In this document: positions 18,111 to 25,910 of the stretch, piece by piece
How the letters are laid out: each line of letters begins with the position of its first letter
Position numbering within the stretch: the stretch's first letter is position 1
Assembly (NCBI GenBank): GCA_025927765.1
Contig: JAICKU010000023.1
Coordinates: forward strand, 1 to 49,304
Origin: Burkholderiales bacterium
GTDB lineage: Bacteria; Pseudomonadota; Gammaproteobacteria; Burkholderiales; Casimicrobiaceae
Length of the DNA stretch: 49,304 nucleotides
Reading direction: 5' to 3'
Made by a program: the position numbers and the translations under genes
The notes under the pieces: model-generated
The model's database searches: none
Seen by the model: the letters and a program-made list of their open reading frames with translations, nothing else
Told to the model about the DNA's origin: nothing

Positions 18111-18124
18111 TGTAAGCGTTAACA
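18111..18124. promoter_or_regulatory. LacI-type operator, site 2
   Basis: TGTAAGCGTTAACA is a second 14-bp imperfect palindrome with central CG, abutting site 1 with no gap. The centres are 14 bp apart, so two dimers would sit on different faces of the helix. It is 31 bp before the first transporter gene at 18156. Confidence 0.7.
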
Positions 18125-18155
18125 TAGCACGCGCGCGACGAGCGCGACGAGGCTG

Positions 18156-18962
18156 ATGGGGGAGGCAGCGGCATACGCGGACTATCCGTCGGTGCGCACG
18201 CGCGCGATGCGCCGCGGTGCCCGCTCGGTCCTCGTCTATCTGCGCACGATGGCCGTGTTCGTCGTCGTCTGGGCGCTGGTCGCACACCTCAAGTCGAACC
18301 CCGTGCTGCTGCCGTCGCCGCTCGCCGTGATGCAGGCCGCCGTCGACCTCGCGCGCGATCTCGAGCTCTTCTATCACGCCTGGGTGAGCTTCGCCCGCAT
18401 GCTCGTGTCACTCGCGATCGCGTCCGCGATCGCGATTCCGCTCGGCCTCGCGATGGGCCTCTCGCGCACGTTCGATCGCATCGTCGACCCGACGATCGAG
18501 CTGCTGCGGCCGATCTCGGGCATCGCGTGGATCCCGCTCGCGCTCTTCATCTTCGGCGTCGGCAACGCGTTGCCGGTGTTCATCATGACGTACGCGGGTT
18601 TCTTTCCGATCCTCCTCGGCACCGTCGCAGGCGTGCGCGACGTCGATCGGCGATTGATCGATGCGGCGCGCACGATGGGCGTGCCGCAACGCACGATCGT
18701 CACGCGCGTCGTCGTGCCGGCCGCGCTGCCGTCGCTGATGGTCGCGCTGCGCCTCGGGGTCGCCACGTCGTGGACCGCGGTCGTCGCCGCCGAGCTGATC
18801 GGCGCGCCGAGCGGCCTCGGCTACGCTGTGGAGTGGTACCGCGAGCTGTTGATGACGCCGCAAGTGATGGCGTTCATCGCGATGATCGGCGTGCTCGGCT
18901 ACGTGTGCGACCGCCTCGCACGCCTGCTTTCCGACGTGTTCGCGCCGTGGGCGTCGCGATGA
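18156..18962 (+). CDS. NitT/TauT (SsuC)-type ABC transporter permease 1
   Basis: A 268-residue inner-membrane permease of the nitrate/taurine/sulfonate importer family, with about six membrane segments. The conserved GIAWIPLALFIFGVGN and the EAA loop DAARTMGVPQRTIVTRVVVPAALP are clear. It is the first gene of the operon under the LacI-type operators. The ATG at 18156 is the likely start; another Met at 18207 would also keep the first segment. Its stop overlaps the next permease start (ATGA). Two different permeases suggest a heterodimeric pore. Confidence 0.88.
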   Translation: MGEAAAYADYPSVRTRAMRRGARSVLVYLRTMAVFVVVWALVAHLKSNPVLLPSPLAVMQAAVDLARDLELFYHAWVSFARMLVSLAIASAIAIPLGLAMGLSRTFDRIVDPTIELLRPISGIAWIPLALFIFGVGNALPVFIMTYAGFFPILLGTVAGVRDVDRRLIDAARTMGVPQRTIVTRVVVPAALPSLMVALRLGVATSWTAVVAAELIGAPSGLGYAVEWYRELLMTPQVMAFIAMIGVLGYVCDRLARLLSDVFAPWASR

Positions 18963-19756
18963 GCGCGAAGGGCGGCGCCGTCGGCGTTCACGCCCGGGCA
19001 CTCGGCCTCGGTTTCCTGCTGCCCGCGTCGATCCTCGTCGTATGGCAGGCGCTCGGCATGGCCAGCGGCAACCCGCGCACGCCCGTGCCGACGCACGTCG
19101 TGTCGTCGGCGATCGACCTCGTCGCCTCCGCCGAGCTGCCGCTCGCGATCCTGCAAAGCCTGATGCGTGTATTCGCCGGCTTCGCCGTCGCGGCGGCGAT
19201 CGCCGTTCCGCTCGGGCTTGCGATGGGAGCGTTTCGCAGCGTCGACCGCAACGTCGACCCACTCGTCGAAAGCTTCCGGCCGATCGCCGCGATCGCGATC
19301 CTGCCGCTCGCGATCCTGTGGCTCGGGACCGGCACCGCCGCGGCCGTGATGATCGTCGCGTATGCCGCGTTCTTTCCGATCGTCGTCAACACCGTCGCCG
19401 GCGCGAAGGGTGTCAACCCCACGCTGCTGCGCGCGGCGTCGACGATGGGCCTGTCGCGTCTTCGCATCGTGCGTACCGTCATCGTGCCCGCGGCGCTGCC
19501 GGCGATCGGCGTGGGGCTTCGCATCGGCATGGGCGTCGCCTGGACCGCGATCGTGGCCGCCGAGCTCGCCGTCGGCGCGAAGGCAGGCGGCGGCGGATCG
19601 GGCGGCATCGGCCAGATGATGTTCGTGTTCTACGCGTACAGCATCGAGCTCAATCGGATCATCGTCTGCATGATCGCCGTGGGCCTCGTCGCGCTCGCGC
19701 TCGATCGGCTGCTGCGTCTCGCGATGCGCCTGGCGATGCCCTGGAGCGCAACGTGA
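18959..19756 (+). CDS. NitT/TauT (SsuC)-type ABC transporter permease 2
   Basis: A 265-residue paralogue of permease 1, with the same layout: GLGFLLPASILVVWQALG as first segment, AIAILPLAILWLGTGTAAA in the middle, and the EAA loop RAASTMGLSRLRIVRTVIVPAALP. Near the C-terminus it has a Gly/Ser-rich insert (GAKAGGGGSGGIG). The ATG overlaps the preceding stop by 4 nt, which couples translation; a longer in-frame start inside permease 1 gives a non-homologous Arg-rich stretch and is rejected. Confidence 0.88.
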   Translation: MSAKGGAVGVHARALGLGFLLPASILVVWQALGMASGNPRTPVPTHVVSSAIDLVASAELPLAILQSLMRVFAGFAVAAAIAVPLGLAMGAFRSVDRNVDPLVESFRPIAAIAILPLAILWLGTGTAAAVMIVAYAAFFPIVVNTVAGAKGVNPTLLRAASTMGLSRLRIVRTVIVPAALPAIGVGLRIGMGVAWTAIVAAELAVGAKAGGGGSGGIGQMMFVFYAYSIELNRIIVCMIAVGLVALALDRLLRLAMRLAMPWSAT

Positions 19757-20640
19757 TGCACGAAACCGGTGTGCACGAACGAGCGCTGGCCGCTATCCCT
19801 GGGCACGACGCGGCGCAGGCGCCTGCACACGAACGCGCGAAGCTGCGCCTGCAGGACGTCGGCAAGCGCTTCGAGACTGCGGGCCGTGCGGCGAGCGTCG
19901 CCGTGCAGGATTTCACGCTCGACGTGGCTCAAGGCGAGTTCCTCGTGATCGTCGGTCCGTCGGGCTGCGGCAAGACGACGGTACTCAACATGCTCGCCGG
20001 ACTCGAACGTCCCACCGCGGGACGCGTGACGCTCGACGGCGTCGAGATCGCCGGTCCGGGGCCCGCGCGCGGCGTGATGTTCCAGGACTACGCGCTGTTT
20101 CCCTGGCAGACGGTACGGGGCAACATCGGCTTCGGATTGCGGCACGGCCCTGCGGGTTCGGCGTTGTCGGCGAAGGAGCGCGCGGCGCGCGTGCAATCGT
20201 GCATCGATCTCGTCGGCCTCAACGGTTCCGAGGACAAGTATCCGCACGAGCTTTCCGGCGGCATGCGCCAGCGCGCCGCGCTCGCACGCCTCGTCGCCAA
20301 CGAGCCCGAGGTGCTGCTGATGGACGAGCCGCTCGCCGCACTCGACGCGCAGACGCGGCTCATCCTGCAGGACGAGTTGCTGCGCATCTGGGGCCAGGAC
20401 CGGCCTGCCGCGTCGCGCCGTACCGTCGTGTTCATCACGCACGCCATCGACGAAGCGGTGTTCCTCGCCGATCGCGTCGCCGTCATGACCACGCATCCCG
20501 GCCGCCTCAAGGCGCTGATCGACATTCCGCTCGCGCGTCCGCGCAACGACGCAACGCGCGCGTCGCCCGAGTTTCAGGCTCTGACGCAGCACATCTGGAG
20601 CCTCATCCGTGACGAAGCGTATCGCGCGACCGTCACATGA
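19756..20640 (+). CDS. NitT/TauT (SsuB)-type ABC transporter ATPase
   Basis: A 294-residue ATPase energising the two permeases. After about 28 non-conserved residues come Walker A GPSGCGKT at 67-74, the Q-loop in MFQDYALFPWQTV, signature LSGGMRQR, Walker B LLMDEPLAALD and the H-loop in VFITHAIDEA. This combination is typical of the NitT/TauT/SsuB group. The ATG shares its A with the preceding TGA (TGATG); a GTG one codon earlier is equally possible. The substrate cannot be deduced from the ATPase. Confidence 0.9.
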   Translation: MHETGVHERALAAIPGHDAAQAPAHERAKLRLQDVGKRFETAGRAASVAVQDFTLDVAQGEFLVIVGPSGCGKTTVLNMLAGLERPTAGRVTLDGVEIAGPGPARGVMFQDYALFPWQTVRGNIGFGLRHGPAGSALSAKERAARVQSCIDLVGLNGSEDKYPHELSGGMRQRAALARLVANEPEVLLMDEPLAALDAQTRLILQDELLRIWGQDRPAASRRTVVFITHAIDEAVFLADRVAVMTTHPGRLKALIDIPLARPRNDATRASPEFQALTQHIWSLIRDEAYRATVT

Positions 20641-20663
20641 TCGCCCGTCAAAGGAGGAGTGAC

Positions 20664-21905
20664 ATGAGCATCGAGAACGATCGCAACGGGGTGTCGCGCC
20701 GGCGCTTCATCGCCGCGGCGGGCGCAGGATCGCTTGCGCTGGCCGCGCCGGCCTTCGTGCGTGCGCAGGCGAAGAAGTCGATCAAGGTATCGGTGGGCCG
20801 GCAACCGTGGGCCGCGGGCAACTCGCCGGTAACGAAGTACATGATGGACAACAAGACGTTCGAGAAGTACGCCGCGGACGCGGGCTACGACTTGAGCGTC
20901 GACTGGCGCGACTATCCGTCGGCGGCGCCGCAGGTCGAGGCGTTCGTCTCGGGCAACCTCGACTTCGGCATGTGGGGCAACACGCCGATCGTGCGCCTCG
21001 TCGCGCAGAACCAGCCGATCCAGATCGTCACCGTCGGCGAAGGCCACTTCCGCTTCGTGCTCGCGACGCGCAAGGATTCGCCGATCCGCAACGTCGCCGA
21101 CCTCAAGGGCAAGACGGTCGGTGCGTTGCTCGGCGGCGACCCGTACAACGTGCTCTCGCAGATGCTGCGTTACGAGCTCGGTAATCCCGATCCGAAGGCG
21201 TTCGGCATCACCGTGGTCAACACGCCGACGCAGGCGCAGGCCGCCACGATCCCGAGCGGCATGGACGCCGCGGTCGTCATCCACCCGGCGTTCCTCAAGG
21301 CGCAGCAGGAGATCGGCACCGTTGGCATCATCAACTCGTTCGGCTACACCGAGAGCCACTACAAGGGTGCTGCAGGCGAAGGCGCCGGCATCCTGTTGCC
21401 GTCGGTGAAGAAATCCGCGTTCTACCCCGACGGCTTCTACCTGCACCGCTCGTTCTGGATCGGCAGCCGCAAGATGATGGAAAGCGATCCGGGAATCGTC
21501 ACTGCGTTCGTGACCGCGCAGCAGGACGCGGTCGCGAAGCTGTCGAAGATGGACCCTGGCAAGGTGTCGGAGCTCGCGCGCAAATACTGGGAGCTGCCGC
21601 CGGAGCTCGGCGCGAAGGTGGTCGAAGACGACGTGCTGTTCAAGCGCGGCTGGTGCTGGCCGACCGAAGGCGATGCGGTCGCGCTGCTGGAAACGTCGAA
21701 GAGCATGGTCGACGGCAAGCTCATCACGAAGCCGCTTTCCTGGGACCAGGTGAAGAATGCGTTCGCGCTCGCAGCACCACTCGACAAGGCGGCGTGGGAG
21801 AAGACCGGCCGCGTGCCGGATGCGAGCGCCTTCAACGACAAGAACGCGAAGGACCTGCGCGGTGCGCCGATCTGGGACATGGCGAGCTGGGGCGCGCGCA
21901 CGTGA
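20664..21905 (+). CDS. NitT/TauT-type ABC transporter substrate-binding protein with Tat signal
   Basis: A 413-residue periplasmic binding protein. The N-terminus carries a twin-arginine motif (SRRRFI, 11-16), a hydrophobic stretch and VRAQA cleavage, so it is probably exported folded by Tat. The NMT1/SsuA-type fold is seen in LDFGMWGNTPIVRLVAQNQP and DLKGKTVGALLGG. A strong site (AAAGGAGGA, 20650-20658) lies 5 nt before the ATG at 20664 and decides the start over an upstream in-frame ATG at 20637. It ends the ABC set and precedes the enzyme genes. Family ligands include nitrate, taurine, sulfonates and aromatic acids; here it may be a sugar acid. Confidence 0.88.
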   Translation: MSIENDRNGVSRRRFIAAAGAGSLALAAPAFVRAQAKKSIKVSVGRQPWAAGNSPVTKYMMDNKTFEKYAADAGYDLSVDWRDYPSAAPQVEAFVSGNLDFGMWGNTPIVRLVAQNQPIQIVTVGEGHFRFVLATRKDSPIRNVADLKGKTVGALLGGDPYNVLSQMLRYELGNPDPKAFGITVVNTPTQAQAATIPSGMDAAVVIHPAFLKAQQEIGTVGIINSFGYTESHYKGAAGEGAGILLPSVKKSAFYPDGFYLHRSFWIGSRKMMESDPGIVTAFVTAQQDAVAKLSKMDPGKVSELARKYWELPPELGAKVVEDDVLFKRGWCWPTEGDAVALLETSKSMVDGKLITKPLSWDQVKNAFALAAPLDKAAWEKTGRVPDASAFNDKNAKDLRGAPIWDMASWGART

Positions 21906-21942
21906 TCGCGGCATCCATTCATCAGACGAAGGCAGAGGGGAC

Positions 21943-22836
21943 ATGAACGTCGGATTCATCGGGCTCGGCACGATGGGCGCGCCGATGGCGCGCAACATTC
22001 TCAACAAGGGGCACAGGCTCGTCGTGTCCGACGTGCAGCCGGCCGCGGTGGCATCGCTCACCGCCGCCGGCGCGCGCGCCGCGTCGACGCCGAAGGAGGT
22101 TGCGGCAGCCTCGGACTTCGTGATCACGATGCTGCCCGATGCGCCGGACGTCGAGCGCGTGGCGCTCGGTCCCGACGGCATCGCCGCCGGCATCCGGGCA
22201 GGATCGATCTACATCGACATGAGCACGATCGATCCCGACACCACGCGCAAGGTCGGTGAAGCGATCGCGGCGAAGGGCGCGGCGATGATCGACAGCCCGG
22301 TGGGCAAGACCGCGGATCATGCGGTCGCGGGCACGCTGACGTTGATGGTCGGCGGCGCACCGGAGGTGATCGAGCGCTGCCGTCCGCTGCTCGATTGCAT
22401 GGGCACCGACTTCTTCCATTGCGGAACGCTGGGCGCGGGGCAGACGATGAAGCTCATCAACAACCTGCTCGCGACGGCGGTGTCCGAGGCCTCGATCGAG
22501 GCATTGGTGACGGGGACGAAGTCGGGCCTCGCGCTCGACACGATGATGAGCGTGCTGAAGACGACGATGGCGTGGAACAACGCGCTCGCGATCGCGTTGC
22601 CGAAGCGGCCGCTCACCGGCGACTTCAATCCGGGCTTCATGCTGAAGCTCGCGCAGAAGGATTGCCGGCTCGCGCTCGCGATGACCGAGAAGGCGGGCGT
22701 GCACGCGCCCGTCGGACGCGCGGCACTCGCGAGCGTCGACGAAGGCGTGCGTCGCGGCATGCAGGACGACGACGTCGGCGTGCTGCTGAAGCTCCGCGAA
22801 GAGCAGGCGGGCGTGCAGGTGCGCGCCGCGCGCTGA
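21943..22836 (+). CDS. Beta-hydroxyacid dehydrogenase family (3-hydroxyisobutyrate / sulfolactaldehyde reductase-like)
   Basis: A 297-residue NAD(P)-dependent enzyme of the HIBADH family. The nucleotide motif GLGTMGAPM is at 7-15, DMST at 92-95, and the catalytic lysine K170 is in GQTMKLINN. The substrate loop reads SPVGKTADHA (118-127) rather than the usual APVSGG. From memory, E. coli sulfolactaldehyde reductase YihU has a similar PVGRT stretch, so the substrate may be a small hydroxy-aldehyde or acid other than hydroxyisobutyrate. The ATG at 21943 follows an AGAGGGGAC site, and the fold begins immediately. It is the first catabolic enzyme after the importer genes. Confidence 0.85.
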   Translation: MNVGFIGLGTMGAPMARNILNKGHRLVVSDVQPAAVASLTAAGARAASTPKEVAAASDFVITMLPDAPDVERVALGPDGIAAGIRAGSIYIDMSTIDPDTTRKVGEAIAAKGAAMIDSPVGKTADHAVAGTLTLMVGGAPEVIERCRPLLDCMGTDFFHCGTLGAGQTMKLINNLLATAVSEASIEALVTGTKSGLALDTMMSVLKTTMAWNNALAIALPKRPLTGDFNPGFMLKLAQKDCRLALAMTEKAGVHAPVGRAALASVDEGVRRGMQDDDVGVLLKLREEQAGVQVRAAR

Positions 22837-22855
22837 CGCCGACGCGCACGATCCG

Positions 22856-23926
22856 ATGGGTTTCGATCCTGCTGCCACACGCCGCATCGGCCGGCTCGAT
22901 CTCTTCGTTTCGCAACTCGGCTACGGCGCGCTGCCGTTCGGCAGTCGCGACCCCGCCGACAGCGACGCGTCGATCGCCGACGCCTTCGACGCGGCGTATG
23001 CCGCGGGCCTCCGCTATTTCGACACGGCGCCGCTGTACGGCCTCGGCGTCTCGGAGCTTCGACTCGGCGCAGCGCTGCGCCGCGTCGACCGTCGCTCGGT
23101 GGTCGTGTCGAGCAAGGTGGGACGCCTGCTGCAGCCCGTCACGACGGATGCGGGCGGCCTTGCCTGCGGCGCGGAGCCGTTCGAGGTGGCGTTCGACTAC
23201 GGCTACGACGCGACGCTGCGCTCGCTCGAGCACAGCCTGCAACGCCTCGGCACCAATCGCATCGACATCGCGCTGATCCACGACGTCAATCGCCGCTGGC
23301 AGGGCGATCTCGTCGAGCAGCGCTATCGCGAAGCGATGGACGGCGCGTACCGCGCGCTGGCCGAATTGCGCAATGCGCGCGTCATTCGAGCGATCGGCGT
23401 CGGCGTCAACGACTGGAGCATCCTGCTGCGCTTCGCGGCCGACGGCGACTTCGATTGCTTCATGCTCGCCGGCCGCTACACGCTGCTCGATCACGGCGCG
23501 CTCGAAACGTTCATGCCCGATTGCCTGCGTCGCGGCATTTCGGTCCTGATGGCCGCGCCGTTCAATTCGGGCATTCTCGCCACGGGTGCACGCCCCGGCG
23601 CGACGTACTTCTACACGGCGGCGGACGCGGACATTACAGCGCGTACCCAACGCATCGAAGCGGTGTGCGCGCGATACGACGTTTCGCTGGCGGCCGCAGC
23701 TTTGCAGTTTCCGCTGGCGCATCCGGCGGTCGCGAGCGTCGTCACCGGCATGCGAGGCCGCCGCGAAGCCGACGCGAATCGCGCGCATTGCGAAGCACGC
23801 ATCCCCGCGGACTTCTGGGCCGAGCTCAAGCAGCAGGCGCTGATCGCGGCGGACGCGCCGGTGCCGCAGTCCGATCCCGACCGCAATACATCGCCTGATT
23901 TCCGCTTCCGAGGAAGACAACCATGA
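22856..23926 (+). CDS. Aldo/keto reductase (L-fucose / D-threo-aldose 1-dehydrogenase-like)
   Basis: A 356-residue TIM-barrel oxidoreductase. The catalytic tetrad is D56, Y61, K87 and H122, in FDTAPLYG, SSKVGR and LIHDV. The segments LRSLEHSLQRLG, YRALAELRNARVIRAIGVGVN and APFNSGIL match enzymes annotated as L-fucose or D-threo-aldose 1-dehydrogenase, which oxidise an aldose at C1 to a lactone. A pyridoxal dehydrogenase role is an alternative within the same group. The stop overlaps the next gene's ATG as ATGA. In context it would feed an aldonic-acid pathway. Confidence 0.82.
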   Translation: MGFDPAATRRIGRLDLFVSQLGYGALPFGSRDPADSDASIADAFDAAYAAGLRYFDTAPLYGLGVSELRLGAALRRVDRRSVVVSSKVGRLLQPVTTDAGGLACGAEPFEVAFDYGYDATLRSLEHSLQRLGTNRIDIALIHDVNRRWQGDLVEQRYREAMDGAYRALAELRNARVIRAIGVGVNDWSILLRFAADGDFDCFMLAGRYTLLDHGALETFMPDCLRRGISVLMAAPFNSGILATGARPGATYFYTAADADITARTQRIEAVCARYDVSLAAAALQFPLAHPAVASVVTGMRGRREADANRAHCEARIPADFWAELKQQALIAADAPVPQSDPDRNTSPDFRFRGRQP

Positions 23927-24900
23927 AACGTGTGCTGCTTGCGCTGATCGCCGCGCTTTGCGCGGCCTCTGCGCCGTTCGCCGCTGCCGCGGAAGACGCG
24001 TGGCCGTCGCGGCCGATCAGGATCGTCGTGCCGTTTCCCGCCGGCGGACAGCTCGACGTGGTCGTGCGGATGGTGGGCGAGAAGATCTCGTCGGCGCTCG
24101 GCCAGCCGATCGTCGTCGAAACGCACACGGGCGCCGACGGCAACATCGGCGCGGAACTCGTGGCGAAGAGCGCGCCCGACGGCTACACGTGGCTCGCGAC
24201 GAGCGTGCCGTTCGCCACGCAGGTGAGCCTGCAGCCGTCGAAGCTGCGTTACGACCCGATGAAAAGCTTCACGCCAGTGGCGAACCTCGGCACCGCGTCG
24301 TTCGTGCTGGTCGTGCCGAATGCCGTCCCGGTGCATACGCTCGAGGAATTCATCGCGTACGCCAAGGCGCGGCCGGGCCAGCTCTCGTATGCGGGCACGT
24401 CGGTGGGCTCCGTGACGCACTTGAGCACCGAGATGTTCGCGCACGCAACGGGCCTGAAGATGGAGATGATTCCCTACGCCGGCATTCCGCCGGCGATGTC
24501 CGATCTCATCAGCGGCCGGACGCAGTTCATGTCCACCGGCGTGATCGCCGCGCTGCCGCAGATCAAGGCCGGCAAGCTGAGGCCGCTCGCGATTCTCGCC
24601 CGCGAGCGCAATCCGCAACTGCCCGACGTGCCGACGATCGTCGAGGAAGGCTATCCCGATCTGACCGTCGCCACCTGGTTCGGCGTGCTCGCGCCGGCGG
24701 GCACGCCGCAGCCGATCGTCGATCGCGTCAATGCCGAGATCATGAAGGCGCTCGCGTCGCCTGATATCCTCGAGAAATTCCGCAAGATGAGCGTCGATCC
24801 CGTCGCAGCGCATCCGCCCGCGGCGTTCGGCGGTCTGCTCCAACGCGAGATCGCTCGCTGGGGCAAGGTGATCCGCGACGCCAACGTGAAAGTCGAATGA
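23923..24900 (+). CDS. Bug/TctC-family tripartite tricarboxylate receptor
   Basis: A 325-residue periplasmic solute receptor. A signal peptide ends near residue 24 (FAAAA), followed by the family start WPSRPIRIVVPFPAGGQLD, then GADGNIGAELVAKSAPDGYT, the family ligand loop, and YAGIPPAMSDLISGR. Bug proteins bind carboxylates and usually pass them to TctA/TctB membrane proteins or act as sensors. Neither TctA nor TctB is in the window, so this is an orphan receptor inside the catabolic operon. The gene is overlapped 4 bp at each end by its neighbours. Confidence 0.88.
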   Translation: MKRVLLALIAALCAASAPFAAAAEDAWPSRPIRIVVPFPAGGQLDVVVRMVGEKISSALGQPIVVETHTGADGNIGAELVAKSAPDGYTWLATSVPFATQVSLQPSKLRYDPMKSFTPVANLGTASFVLVVPNAVPVHTLEEFIAYAKARPGQLSYAGTSVGSVTHLSTEMFAHATGLKMEMIPYAGIPPAMSDLISGRTQFMSTGVIAALPQIKAGKLRPLAILARERNPQLPDVPTIVEEGYPDLTVATWFGVLAPAGTPQPIVDRVNAEIMKALASPDILEKFRKMSVDPVAAHPPAAFGGLLQREIARWGKVIRDANVKVE

Positions 24901-25841
24901 TGCAGAGCAGGAAGCAGGCAGGCCGCGACGCTGCGTTCAGTGGCGTCTATCCCATCGCACCCACGCCGTTTCGCGACGACGGCGAACTCGACCTCGATTC
25001 GCAGCGGCGCGTGCTCGACTGCATGGTCGACCAGGGCGTGGACGGCATCTGCATCCTCGCCAACTATTCCGAGCAGTTTCTGCTGTCCGATGCGGAGCGC
25101 GACGCGCTGCTCGAGCTTTGCCTGTCGCACGTCGCCGGGCGCGTGCCGGTGATCGTGACCATCAGCCACTTCAGCACGCGGATTGCCGCGCACCGTGCGC
25201 AGCGCGCAGCGAAGGCGGGCGCGGCGATGCTGATGCTGATGCCGCCGTATCACGGCACGAACCTTCGCGCCGACGACGAGGGCGTGGTCGAGCATTACGC
25301 GCGCATCGCCGAGGCGGCCGACCTGCCGCTGATGGTGCAGGACGCGCCGCTGTCGGGCGTCGTGCTCTCGGTGCCGTTCCTCGTGCGGCTCGCCCGCGAA
25401 GTGCCGAGCGTGCGCTACTTCAAGGTCGAAGTGCCGAACGCGGCCGCGAAGCTGCGTGCGCTGATCGAAGCCGGTGGCGATGCGATCGCCGGACCGTTCG
25501 ACGGCGAGGAATCGATCACGCTGATGCCCGATCTCGACGCCGGCGCCACCGGCACCATGCCGAGTGCGCTGTTGGCGGACCTGATCGGCCCGATCGTGCG
25601 CGACTATCTCGCCGGGCGCCGCGACGACGCCGCGCGCGCGTACGCGCGCGTGCTGCCGCTCATCAATTACGAGAACCGCCAGTGCGGGCTGCGCGCGACG
25701 AAGACGGTGATGAAGGAGGGCGGCGTGATCGCGAGCGACGCCGTGCGCCATCCGCTCGCGCCGCTGCACCCGCAAACGCGCGCGGGCCTGCTCGAACTCG
25801 CGCGGGAAGTCGCGCCGCTCGCGCTCCGCTGGGGCCGCTGA
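24897..25841 (+). CDS. DapA/DHDPS-family lyase (2-keto-3-deoxy-L-arabinonate dehydratase-like)
   Basis: A 314-residue TIM-barrel Schiff-base enzyme. The lysine is K176 in YFKVEVP. At the position of the catalytic tyrosine of dihydrodipicolinate synthase it reads MVQDAPLSG (146-154), and GTTGES is replaced by ANYSEQF (55-61). These traits, with DAGATGTMPSAL and LINYENRQCGL, recall L-2-keto-3-deoxyarabonate dehydratase of the non-phosphorylating L-arabinose pathway, which makes 2-oxoglutarate semialdehyde. It is therefore not a lysine-biosynthesis enzyme. An ATG at 24900 is an equal alternative start. It is the last gene of the operon. Confidence 0.8.
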   Translation: MMQSRKQAGRDAAFSGVYPIAPTPFRDDGELDLDSQRRVLDCMVDQGVDGICILANYSEQFLLSDAERDALLELCLSHVAGRVPVIVTISHFSTRIAAHRAQRAAKAGAAMLMLMPPYHGTNLRADDEGVVEHYARIAEAADLPLMVQDAPLSGVVLSVPFLVRLAREVPSVRYFKVEVPNAAAKLRALIEAGGDAIAGPFDGEESITLMPDLDAGATGTMPSALLADLIGPIVRDYLAGRRDDAARAYARVLPLINYENRQCGLRATKTVMKEGGVIASDAVRHPLAPLHPQTRAGLLELAREVAPLALRWGR

Positions 25842-25857
25842 CTGCTACGCGACGATG

Positions 25858-25902
25858 AGGGTCGGATCCTCCTCGATATTCGCGGAAACGAGGGCCGACC
25901 CT
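25858..25902. terminator. Bidirectional terminator-like hairpin between convergent genes
   Basis: AGGGTCGG (25858-25865) pairs with CCGACCCT (25895-25902), and an inner CCTCG (25871-25875) pairs with CGAGG (25889-25893) around a 13-nt loop. It fills the 69-bp gap between the stop of the DapA-family gene and the stop of tldE. There is no T-run, so termination would have to depend on the stem or Rho. Confidence 0.5.
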
Positions 25903-25910
25903 GATTATCG

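Noticed and set aside
17063-25841. Idea that the operon is a sulfoquinovose pathway
   Set aside because: No sulfoquinovosidase, isomerase, kinase or sulfo-sugar aldolase is present. Only the PVGKT motif and the importer family hint at sulfonates.
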